From Melampsora larici-populina 98AG31 (Eukaryota > Basidiomycota > Pucciniomycetes > Pucciniales > Melampsoraceae), in assembly GCF_000204055.1 (NCBI RefSeq), contig NW_006768767.1, positions 2,058,077 through 2,122,076 on the forward strand: a DNA stretch of 64,000 nucleotides. Reading direction: 5' to 3'. A model generated the notes under the pieces. That model made no database searches. It was given only the letters and a program-made list of their open reading frames with translations, and was not told the DNA's origin. This document shows positions 11,378-20,008 of the stretch, piece by piece (the stretch's first letter is position 1; each line of letters opens with the position of its first letter). A program made the position numbers and the translations under genes.

Positions 11378-11596
11378 ATAATGTGAAAGATGAATGTTTG
11401 GTTACTTTAGTTGATGTATGCCGCATTATTCAGAGGAACGTTATATATATCTCAGATTCCCGATGCATTTCGATGTATGAGCATTCGGTTTCAAAACTAT
11501 TCAAATGCACTGCTTTTAAAAGCACAGGGAGTCTTTTGGAATCGGGTGCTTTCTAATTTCCAATAGCACATCTCATTTTTACAGCAGGTGTGCTGA
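11378..11596. repeat. 219-bp direct repeat, left copy, flanking the gypsy element
   Basis: Identical by eye to 18055-18273, same length and same orientation. The right copy abuts the first base of the 5' LTR; the left copy abuts the broken end of the 3' LTR. It has no coding frame of note. It behaves like a very long target-site duplication. Confidence 0.92.
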
Positions 11597-11761
11597 CAAT
11601 AGTGATCGGGACGGATCTATGCGAGGTCCGTCTTCTTGGAAAAGCAATATAGAAAAGAAAACAAAAGAAAGAAAAGAAAATAGAAAAGAGAAAGCACTGA
11701 AAAGCGCGTCTAGAGAGAACCAAAGGAATTAGGCGGACAAAGAGAGAAATCGGGAATCACA
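11597..11761 (-). repeat. Truncated 3' LTR of the gypsy element
   Basis: Matches 17890-18054 with one visible substitution (AGGTCC versus AGATCC). Read on the minus strand it starts TGTGATTCCCG right after the purine-rich AGAGGGGATGA (11762-11772). It stops after about 165 bp, inside U3, where the 219-bp repeat begins. R, U5 and the promoter region are missing. Confidence 0.88.
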
Positions 11762-11789
11762 TCATCCCCTCTGTAAGACTGTAAACTTC

Positions 11790-12020
11790 CTAGTTTACTT
11801 GTTTGCCTTTTCCTTTCAGTTGGTAGCGTCTGCCTTTTTCTTGTAAAATAAGGTATTTCAAAGATTGTAATTTGGTGAATAATTTGTCAAGAGTTTCTGG
11901 TGCAATATCTTCGTTGATGATGTTGAAAAGGCTACTGGATAGATCAAGGTGTTTGACGAGATCGTCTTCTAGCTCGCTGGTCTCGATCGTGTAATCGTTG
12001 AGATGCGAAGTAGAACTCAT
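11790..12020 (-). CDS. Small overlapping ORF at the 3' end of the gypsy element (76 aa)
   Basis: Starts at an ATG inside the pol C-terminus, in the +1 frame, overlaps pol by 77 nt, and ends 28 nt before the 3' LTR. The product is acidic then basic at the end (KGKGKQVN). No domain is recognised. It might be an accessory ORF, a +1 frameshift extension of pol, or chance; the lack of an intervening gap makes it worth listing. Confidence 0.3.
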   Translation of the reverse strand: MSSTSHLNDYTIETSELEDDLVKHLDLSSSLFNIINEDIAPETLDKLFTKLQSLKYLILQEKGRRYQLKGKGKQVN

Positions 12021-15000
12021 CCGTTGTGCCTTTAAATTTTTTAAGTCGAGAGCCATTAACTTTAGCATTGAGTACATGACCGTTTGAGGTCATTAGTTCA
12101 AACGTACCATTTGGGAATGCATCTTTGATAATAAAGGGTCCATCCCACTTAGGATGCAATTTTGATGGTCTACCTTCAAAACATCGGAGGACTCGGTCTC
12201 CTGGTCTGAGGTTTCGTTCTGTGTAACATTGTTCTGTTTGAGCGTATCGTTCTCCAGCTCTATCATTGAGAAGCTTAATGAGGTCTTCTCGTGTATTTCT
12301 GAGTTTATGAACTTTGATATTCCGTTGCCTGTGGATTAGTTCGAGATTTTCTAAGGAACTATCAAATGTGAGACTTACAGCTTCGGATTGTAGCCGGGCT
12401 TCTTCTCCATAAGCCATGAAGTAAGGGGAGGCTTTCATTGAATGGGAGTAAGAAGCGCGGTAAGCGAAGAGACAAGAATTTAAGTAGTCATCCCATCGAT
12501 CTTGATTATAGGGACTACAACACTTACGAACGCTGTTCATGAGGGTGCCGTGGAATCTCTCAATCAAGCCGTTGGCTTGCGGGTGATAGGGTGATGTTCG
12601 TACATGTTTTATGTCGAGACTTTTGAGAAATTCTTGGAATGGTTTTGAAATGAATTCGGAACCGTTGTCCGTGACAATTTCATCCGGGACTCCATGGTTG
12701 AGTACCATTTCTTTGATGAGCTTGATTGCTGCGTCCCCTGAAGTCGTCGTCAGTGGCTTTGCGTACGCCCAACCTGTTCCATAGTCGATAGCTGTGACAA
12801 GGTATTGGTTGTTGTTAGCAGTTTTCACAAGCGGTCCAACAAAATCCATGCCCCACTTACGGAAGGGTTTACCTCGGGGAATGACTTGTAAGGGTAAAGC
12901 TTGCTGTTGGTTGGGTGCCGAGTGAACTTGGCAGGCGGCGCACAAGCTGATGGCCTCTTTTACGATTCTCGAGATGGAGGGAAACCAATAACGCTTTCGT
13001 ACGGCGTCGATGACGTCTTTCTCATTCCTGTGTCCAAGATCTTCATGGATCTGAAAACAGATGGCCTCGGCTTCTCTTAAGCTGGTAGGTACAGTTAGTT
13101 GGTCAGCGCTGAGGTCATCAAGATTAATTTTTACCAATCTCTTTCCATCAATCATAAAATCTCCGGTTCCAATAGTGTTCGGATCGACTCCAGCTTCAAG
13201 TTTTAATTTAAATTCGATCAATTGATGAAAGGGGTCTTCTTGATCATTGATGTTGAAGAGAGGGTCAGCTGTTTCGGGAGGATCGGCGTCGGAGGAAGTA
13301 TTAGGTTTTCTTGATAAAGAATCGGCCGCCAATTGTTCTTTTCCTGGGCGGTAGATGATATGAGCGTCAAAGAATTCTATTTCATCTACGAAACGGGCTA
13401 ATCTTCTGTTAACATGTTTTTGAGTTTTGAAATATTTCAAAGATTCGTGGTCGGTGCGGACTAGGACGGGCGAACCTTCTACGAAACCACGGAAGTGTTT
13501 CAAACCGTGAATAATCGCGAGGAGTTCGCGTTCTTGAGCACTGTAGTTTTGTTCAGTTTTTGATAGCTTGCGTGATTCGAAAGCAATAGGGCGGAGGTTA
13601 CTGTTTTTAAGTTGTTTTTGGTAGTTGTTATAGTCGAAGTTGCCTACTTTAGGGACTTCGAAACTTGAATCTTGTTGCAACACGGCACCGATGTTCGTTC
13701 CAGAAGCATCGGTATCCAGCACGAATGGTTTGAATGGTGTTGGGTGTTGGAGAGGTACTGTTTCTGACAGTAACTTTTTGAGTTGGTTGAAGGCGTTTTC
13801 TTCTTCCTTCCCCCACTTAATCGCAGTTCCCGGCTTGGGAGATCCTTCAGTGAGCTTGTAAAGCGGGGATGCAATTGAAGAAAATTTGAGAATAAAACGT
13901 TTATAATAAGTACAGAGATTTAGGAATCCTCGTACTTGGGAGATGTTGGAAGGGGACGGCCACTCAACTATCTTAGCGATTTTTTCGGGGTTTGTCCTGA
14001 TGCCGTTGCCGTCCACAATGTGTCCGAGAAAGAGTAAGGATGGTTTACCCCACTGACATTTTCTAACTGATACAACCAAACCTTCTTTTTGGAGGATCTC
14101 AAAGACAGTCTTGATGTGTTCAATATGATCTTGTTCATTTTTCGAGTAAATAATGATGTCATCTAAATAAACCAAGGCAAATTTGTCAATTACGTCTTTC
14201 AATACATCATTCATCATTTCTTGGAAGGTGGCTGGCGCATTACATAAACCGAATGGCATTACTTTCCACTGAAAGTGTCCTTGTCGACAGGTGAATCCTG
14301 TTTTTTCTTTATCTTCTGGGGCCATGGGAATCTGCCAAAATCCGGATTTCAGGTCGATTGTGGAAAAGACGTTTGAGCCAGACAAAAATTGATAAGCATC
14401 GTCGATACGAGGAAGTGGATAGGCATTCTTTCTTGTTACCTTGTTGAGTGCCCGGTAGTCAACACAGACTCTTGTCGAGCCATCGGCTTTCTTAACAAGC
14501 AATAAGGGTGAGCTCCAGGGAGAATCGGTGCGTTCGATGATGCCTTGTTCCAATCCTTCTTTAACAAATTGATTGATAATTTCGTGTTCTGCTGGAGTGT
14601 GTGGGCGACCGTGAGTCTTAATAGGTTTACTATCTCCAGTATCAATGTAATGCTTCTGCTTACGATCTTTGATAACCAATTCGTCCGAGAAACAGTCGGG
14701 AGCGATGACTTTTGCTTCTCGTTCTAAACCTTGGCCAAAATTGTTATTGTCAATTGTAAATAATTTTGGTTCGCCTTCTTTAGGTTGGATGTCAAAGATA
14801 CCTGAGAATTTCTTGACAGTATAAGTTCCAGTATCGAAATCAATCAAAGGCTTGTGTTCTCGGTGCCAGGGTAATCCTAAAATAAGGGCGATATTAGGAA
14901 GAGGAAGTATATAAGCTGAAACGGAGAATTCGAAGGTTTCAAGGGTATCCCTATGATACATTTCGGCTTGAAAAGTGGCAACTTTGGAGACAGTTTCTTG

Positions 15001-17172
15001 GTTGCCGTTAGCCAGGCGTACTCCTTGAGCTATAACATCTTCGATTTTGATTTTCCTTGGATTCAATTCTAACATAGTTTCGACTTGATCTGAGGAGATG
15101 TAATTACCGGCAGCTCCAGTATCCATAATTGCGTCTAAAGGCATGTTACGCCAGTGGCACGGGTAGATTGGCAGTGATGTTTTGCCAGGCCCTTGGTGCG
15201 CGGCGAGTTCCACCATACTCAAGTCAATAGGAGTTGGTGGGTTGTCGATAGCTCGGGCTTTGAGTTCTTCATAGTTCGTCATATCAGACGTGATCTCAAA
15301 TTCGATTTCGGAGGGGTGTTCAATGGCCTTGACACTTGAATCTTCATCATCCGGGGTACAGACTGAGTCGAAATCGTCGTCTGCGGCTCGGCTCGTGTAG
15401 GTGGAGCTTAAGATTCTGTTCCAGCCTTCCACACATTCGAGTTCCTTTTCACCTAGGGCCAGTCGGTCAATTTCAGCAACAGGGGAATTGAAGGGTACCC
15501 GAGTATGTTGATAACCATCAATTAGGGAGCGATCTAGTTTGAATTTCTTCTTACTTGGATCCTTGTTGATGAGTTCTTTGATATTGGCATAGTAGATATC
15601 GTGTTTTCCATCTGGGTCGTGTGCAGGGAGGCGCTCTGATTCGGTTTCTTCATTGGTGGATAGGGATCTCTTGAGATCGGCTTGGTCGATGCGAAGTCCA
15701 TCTAAAGAAAAGTAATCGATTCCTTTAGAAACAGTAGGGGGGCTATCTTCGTTACCATAGGCTCGACAGGACTTACAGCATCGGAATCCACTCTTGAGTT
15801 CATCCTCCATTAATTTACCAACTGCTTCACGAGCTTCTTGCATTTCCAACAAGGCCTTGGAATCTAACCTTTCTAACTTCTCTAAATAAGTCTTCTGGTA
15901 GTCAGCTAGTGATTCACGACCGTCTTCAGTAGGTCCGTCAAGGCTTTCTGAAGATTCTCTTGAGGCGCCTAGCATACGTCCTTCAGAATCAAAGAAAGGC
16001 GTGGTGAATTCAGCTTGTTCTTGTAATTCAAAATCTTGAAAGGGCGGAATGAACGAATCAAGAGAGTGGGAAGTGGATGGAATAGGAAAAGTAGGATCAT
16101 GATCGATCAGTAATAAGTTTGGCTTGCGTCTATCTCCTGAGAAGTTGTGTCGTTGTTTTTGCGAGTTAGGCGACTTGTTTTTATTGCGAGGGCAGGCGTT
16201 CGCGCGATGTCCCTTGCCGTGACAGGAGTAACACTCGACATTGGCGAGATCGGCCAAGTCTAGGTCCATCGGACCAGAGCTGTTTGTGACAGCATGAGGT
16301 TTGCCAAAGCTAGACGAAGGTCGGTAATGGTGACTGTGGCGATGAGAAGGGTTAAATTGAGGTTTCTTCTCGTGATTCTTTGAAGTCGAGGGAGCCTTAT
16401 CATCCCAATTCTTGTAGCTGCGATGGTTGATCTTCGCACTTCGCTCTGCTTCTCTTGCAGCAGCGTACACAAGCTCCATGTCTTGCTTCTTGCGTAGTTC
16501 TTCTTTGTTGTTAATTTTGTCTCGGTAATATTCAGGGAGCTTGTCGAGGAAAAAGAACTTGCGCTGTTTGAAGTTCATTTCATCCTCAGGCATATGAGCC
16601 ATGATCTTACGGAACCGTAAAATATAATCGTGGATGTTGTTGTTCTTGAAATAACAGACCTTCAATTTTTCTAAGTTTTCTTCAATCATGAGGTCGAAGT
16701 TGTAATGTTCAAGGAATTGAGTTCTAAAGTCTTGATAATCGGTGATTGATCCACCTTGCTTGGTTCTGATACCGTGCCAAAACATGTGGGTTTCTTCATC
16801 TAAGTATGAACCCAACATTTCACCCCAGGCCGACTCTGGGTATCTATGCATCTTAAAATTGGATTCCAATTCCGAGATCCATAAATTCGCGTTATCGCCA
16901 GGGCCGGTGAACTTTCTAGGTTCGGCTCGAAAGGGATCAGGTTTGTTCGGGTCGCTAGCACGGTTGGTATGTTGGTGTTGATTGGCTTCTAGTTGGTGGA
17001 TCTGATTAGATTGCTGTTGGTAAATCAAGTGATGTTGATTGCGAAGTTCAGCAATTTCGCGAGCATGATTTTGAGCGTTGTTTTGAGTGTCGATGTTGAC
17101 TTGCTCAAGTTGAGCTCGGATAAGACGCAGGTCTTCAGCTGGGATCGAGACAAATCCCAAGTTTTCTTCCAT
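11944..17172 (-). CDS. Gag-Pol polyprotein of a Ty3/gypsy element (1742 aa)
   Basis: A single uninterrupted frame codes all retroelement functions. Gag occupies about residues 1-310 and includes the zinc knuckle CYSCHGKGHRANAC at 314-327. A spacer of about 350 residues is acidic and carries CCKSC. The aspartic protease has D684 in MDTGAAGNY. The RT contains VCVDYRALN and the catalytic YLDD at 1002-1005. RNase H begins near DTDASGTNIGAVLQ (1153). The integrase has an HHCC finger (HEDLGH, CAAC) and the D1443-D1502-E1538 triad, followed by a GPF-like module. No chromodomain is visible. Gag and Pol are fused without a frameshift. Start is the ATG at 17172, followed by a Q/N-rich coiled-coil-like N-terminus. 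Confidence 0.96.
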   Translation of the reverse strand: MEENLGFVSIPAEDLRLIRAQLEQVNIDTQNNAQNHAREIAELRNQHHLIYQQQSNQIHQLEANQHQHTNRASDPNKPDPFRAEPRKFTGPGDNANLWISELESNFKMHRYPESAWGEMLGSYLDEETHMFWHGIRTKQGGSITDYQDFRTQFLEHYNFDLMIEENLEKLKVCYFKNNNIHDYILRFRKIMAHMPEDEMNFKQRKFFFLDKLPEYYRDKINNKEELRKKQDMELVYAAAREAERSAKINHRSYKNWDDKAPSTSKNHEKKPQFNPSHRHSHHYRPSSSFGKPHAVTNSSGPMDLDLADLANVECYSCHGKGHRANACPRNKNKSPNSQKQRHNFSGDRRKPNLLLIDHDPTFPIPSTSHSLDSFIPPFQDFELQEQAEFTTPFFDSEGRMLGASRESSESLDGPTEDGRESLADYQKTYLEKLERLDSKALLEMQEAREAVGKLMEDELKSGFRCCKSCRAYGNEDSPPTVSKGIDYFSLDGLRIDQADLKRSLSTNEETESERLPAHDPDGKHDIYYANIKELINKDPSKKKFKLDRSLIDGYQHTRVPFNSPVAEIDRLALGEKELECVEGWNRILSSTYTSRAADDDFDSVCTPDDEDSSVKAIEHPSEIEFEITSDMTNYEELKARAIDNPPTPIDLSMVELAAHQGPGKTSLPIYPCHWRNMPLDAIMDTGAAGNYISSDQVETMLELNPRKIKIEDVIAQGVRLANGNQETVSKVATFQAEMYHRDTLETFEFSVSAYILPLPNIALILGLPWHREHKPLIDFDTGTYTVKKFSGIFDIQPKEGEPKLFTIDNNNFGQGLEREAKVIAPDCFSDELVIKDRKQKHYIDTGDSKPIKTHGRPHTPAEHEIINQFVKEGLEQGIIERTDSPWSSPLLLVKKADGSTRVCVDYRALNKVTRKNAYPLPRIDDAYQFLSGSNVFSTIDLKSGFWQIPMAPEDKEKTGFTCRQGHFQWKVMPFGLCNAPATFQEMMNDVLKDVIDKFALVYLDDIIIYSKNEQDHIEHIKTVFEILQKEGLVVSVRKCQWGKPSLLFLGHIVDGNGIRTNPEKIAKIVEWPSPSNISQVRGFLNLCTYYKRFILKFSSIASPLYKLTEGSPKPGTAIKWGKEEENAFNQLKKLLSETVPLQHPTPFKPFVLDTDASGTNIGAVLQQDSSFEVPKVGNFDYNNYQKQLKNSNLRPIAFESRKLSKTEQNYSAQERELLAIIHGLKHFRGFVEGSPVLVRTDHESLKYFKTQKHVNRRLARFVDEIEFFDAHIIYRPGKEQLAADSLSRKPNTSSDADPPETADPLFNINDQEDPFHQLIEFKLKLEAGVDPNTIGTGDFMIDGKRLVKINLDDLSADQLTVPTSLREAEAICFQIHEDLGHRNEKDVIDAVRKRYWFPSISRIVKEAISLCAACQVHSAPNQQQALPLQVIPRGKPFRKWGMDFVGPLVKTANNNQYLVTAIDYGTGWAYAKPLTTTSGDAAIKLIKEMVLNHGVPDEIVTDNGSEFISKPFQEFLKSLDIKHVRTSPYHPQANGLIERFHGTLMNSVRKCCSPYNQDRWDDYLNSCLFAYRASYSHSMKASPYFMAYGEEARLQSEAVSLTFDSSLENLELIHRQRNIKVHKLRNTREDLIKLLNDRAGERYAQTEQCYTERNLRPGDRVLRCFEGRPSKLHPKWDGPFIIKDAFPNGTFELMTSNGHVLNAKVNGSRLKKFKGTTDEFYFASQRLHDRDQRARRRSRQTP

Positions 17173-17589
17173 GGTTGAATGAGATTCTGTTCGTAAAGAA
17201 TCGGAAGGGATTATTAAAAATTATTCTTTAAATAAGACTTGATCAGAGTCTAAGGGTACGTACGTTAATTCTTCAAAAAGAATGTTCAATGATTCAAAAA
17301 TCGAGATATAAAGGGTTGGTAAAAAGCTTTTGGTTTAACGGTGTTAATAGTAGGTTTCCTGTGTGTAAGGGATAGGAAAGATTTCTTTTAATGAGTTCTA
17401 ACTAATCAAGGAAAGTGTCGAGAGGAAATAAAATAACTAGCTAGGGAATTTTAAGGCTTACAACGAGTTGTTAATCTGGGTGTGAGGGTTTGTTGCTTCT
17501 GGGTAAGGTTTCCGGTGAGGATATCTGTGAACGGAGAACGAAGGAACACAGAGTTTGGAGAAAAACAGAACACAGATTAATAACTAAGC

Positions 17590-17607
17590 TTTCTTTGATA
17601 TCAGGTA
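17590..17607 (-). promoter_or_regulatory. Possible primer-binding site of the gypsy element
   Basis: Directly after a CCA that could end the 5' LTR, the minus strand reads TGATATCAAAGAAAGC. This resembles the TGGTATCAGAGC start of sites that pair with the 3' end of initiator tRNA-Met. Two mismatches in the core make this tentative. Confidence 0.35.
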
Positions 17608-18054
17608 TGGCGATGATTTAAAGTTAGAGAGAAAAAGAAATAAAGAACACACAAATATATATTTGTGATCTACTCACAATCTTTGGGGCGAGAATGAGCA
17701 GGAAGTAACTTGATGAATCCATTTCCTTGGGAGATGCGAGCTGCTTATATATGCGAGCGTCTACAAGTGAGGTACGAATAAGGAAATAGAGAGATACAAT
17801 ATGAGGCAAGGGATTGCCTAGGGATGAAGTACAACGATCGGTAAGAATGGCCGGATCCGGTATAGCTGGATCCGAGCTACAATTGGTAACAATAGTGATC
17901 GGGACGGATCTATGCGAGATCCGTCTTCTTGGAAAAGCAATATAGAAAAGAAAACAAAAGAAAGAAAAGAAAATAGAAAAGAGAAAGCACTGAAAAGCGC
18001 GTCTAGAGAGAACCAAAGGAATTAGGCGGACAAAGAGAGAAATCGGGAATCACA
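17608..18054 (-). repeat. 5' LTR of the gypsy element (about 447 bp)
   Basis: Read on the minus strand it starts TGTGATTCCCGATTT and is taken to end ATCGCCA. A TATA-like CATATATAAG lies near 17750 and a pyrimidine-rich tract (TCTTTTTCTCTC) near 17630. Only the first 166 bp can be confirmed against the other LTR. Confidence 0.6.
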
Positions 18055-18273
18055 ATAATGTGAAAGATGAATGTTTGGTTACTTTAGTTGATGTATGCCG
18101 CATTATTCAGAGGAACGTTATATATATCTCAGATTCCCGATGCATTTCGATGTATGAGCATTCGGTTTCAAAACTATTCAAATGCACTGCTTTTAAAAGC
18201 ACAGGGAGTCTTTTGGAATCGGGTGCTTTCTAATTTCCAATAGCACATCTCATTTTTACAGCAGGTGTGCTGA
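18055..18273. repeat. 219-bp direct repeat, right copy
   Basis: Same sequence as 11378-11596, adjoining the outer end of the 5' LTR. The bases after it (GACCTACGC) are taken as original flank. Confidence 0.92.
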
Positions 18274-18687
18274 GACCTACGCAGCCATGGAAAGGTTCCC
18301 TGTCACATTATTAGTACAGTTCAGCGGTGTGTAATCGGCAGAGGCACTGCAACACAGTCCTTATTCGCGAAAAGCCTCCACATATGGACACGACTCTGAA
18401 CCAACAATGACCGGGAGGGCACCAGCGTCAATGTGGTCATGCGGTGTCAAAATACCTCGAGGGCGTCAAGCAGCTCACTTTTCATAGTGGAGCAGAATTT
18501 CAACCACGGACTCAAAAGTCGATATGTCACAAGCTGGAGTGGAACAAATCAGGTAAAAGGACTCATCATGTCCCCCATGGAAATGAAACATCCGATGAAT
18601 GACTGATTTCAGGATAACAAACTATTACAACAATTCAAAAGGTAATGAAAAAATCTGATCAAAAGGGAAAGGAACCCCAAAATTCTC
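18274..18687. other. No gene seen
   Basis: Flank between the 219-bp repeat and the stop of the five-exon gene. No ORF or repeat recognised. Confidence 0.3.
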
Positions 18688-20008
18688 CTAGTCCTCGTCA
18701 CTCTCCTCATCTGCAACAGATTGTTCTTCGGACAATACCTCGGGTATAGCCTTTGCTTTTGCTTTTCCTTTGCTCGGTTGCGTGGCAGTTGGTCCTTCCC
18801 CGTCTTTCGAAGCTTCTGGAACCGTGGTTGGATTTTGCCCTCGGGGTGAGTTGGCTTTTTTAGGTTTTTTGTTGGGAGTTTTGACCGCGTTACGGACTGG
18901 AGTCGCTCTTGCTCTTTTCTTAGGTGATTCGGTTGGCTTTTCATCGACATTTAACCCTAGGTTCAAGTCCTTTGAAGACCCTTGAACCAAATGATTCTCA
19001 TCGAATATCCTAAACACAGAACAATCAACATTAGATGTGGCAGGCAAAACTCGATGGAAGGAAACCCTACATTTTTCCCCGTGGTCTACATCCTGGAGTT
19101 ACAACAGTTTTGCCTGAGATTGGGGTGGCGGCTACGCCAGTGGACGAAGGGCCAGACGTAACGCTCACTCCAGTGATCTGATAGCGAAAATCATATTTTG
19201 TAGATGTCACGCATTTGAAAGGAGTGAAGACGAACGAACCTCGACAATCCACATATGCTTGGACATATCTTTCCCTATTATATGGCTGACCAACTGAACT
19301 TCTCGGTTAGGGATCAGTAAAGGCTGCAATTTTTCCATTAATGGAGACCAAGGACACCTATATTGGACGTCAAAAGAACTCAAAGCACAGATCTAGGATT
19401 GAAAAGTTAGCAACAGTCGTTATTAAACGTATGGATCAAATTACCTCGGGGTTGTAATCCGTGTGTCGCACTACGACAACGATCGTGTCTTTTCCTGCCG
19501 ACACAGGTTCCACGTCACGCGAAATGATTACGCCAAGCCCAAAGACGCTGACTGAGTTCAATAAGTCACCTTTGAGATCCCGTGAAGTTGTCGCAAAAAT
19601 CTGATTCTTGGGTTCGTAGTAGAATCTTTGTTCGCCAGGCTGGTTTAATGCGATCAAGCGACCCTTTAAAAAATATACACCATCTACTTCCAGAATAATC
19701 TCGATACCACCGTAAGCGGAACCCTTGATGACCCATTCCATGGATTCATCAGCATCGGGCTCCCGAGTCACGATAGTCATATGGCTGTGCCTGAACCCCC
19801 AAGTGCCTTGAATGTCGGACTCGAGCTGTTTGAGATTAATCAGCGCTGTGATGTTACAATAGACATAGACCAGAATGATACTGACTTGCGCGAACACGTC
19901 AAACAAAGAAGAGATATAGAAGGGGTGATTCTTTTTCTTGCTGTTCGATGTACCCGTCGTCGCGTCAGATCGCGCCGTCTTTGAGGGCTTGAAAGATGAC
20001 TTTAACAT
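18688..20008 (-). CDS. Five-exon gene of unknown family, OB-fold-like segments and charged tail (361 aa)
   Basis: Exons 20008-19886, 19825-19445, 19392-19240, 19177-19071 and 19009-18688 join in frame; all introns are GT-AG and 52-73 nt. The first intron (60 nt) is itself in frame, and if kept would insert a false membrane-like stretch. The middle of the protein alternates short beta-like segments (GVYFLKGRLIALN, EVQLVSHIIGKDM, HMWIVEITGVSV), suggesting one or two OB-like barrels. This is inference from pattern only. The C-terminus is rich in K/P (PKKRARATP, KGKAKAKA) and ends in an acidic run (DEESDED), suggesting a nuclear protein. No known name can be given; a rust-lineage multicopy family is likely. 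Confidence 0.6.

Larger units (their letters stand above)
11597..18054 (-). mobile_element. Ty3/gypsy LTR retrotransposon, intact coding region, truncated 3' LTR
   Basis: Element on the minus strand: 5' LTR at about 18054-17608, gag-pol 17172-11944, purine tract 11772-11762, truncated 3' LTR 11761-11597. The open 1742-codon ORF and near identity of the shared LTR segment suggest a recent insertion. The boundary of the 5' LTR with the primer site is inferred, because the 3' LTR is too short to compare. Confidence 0.9.
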
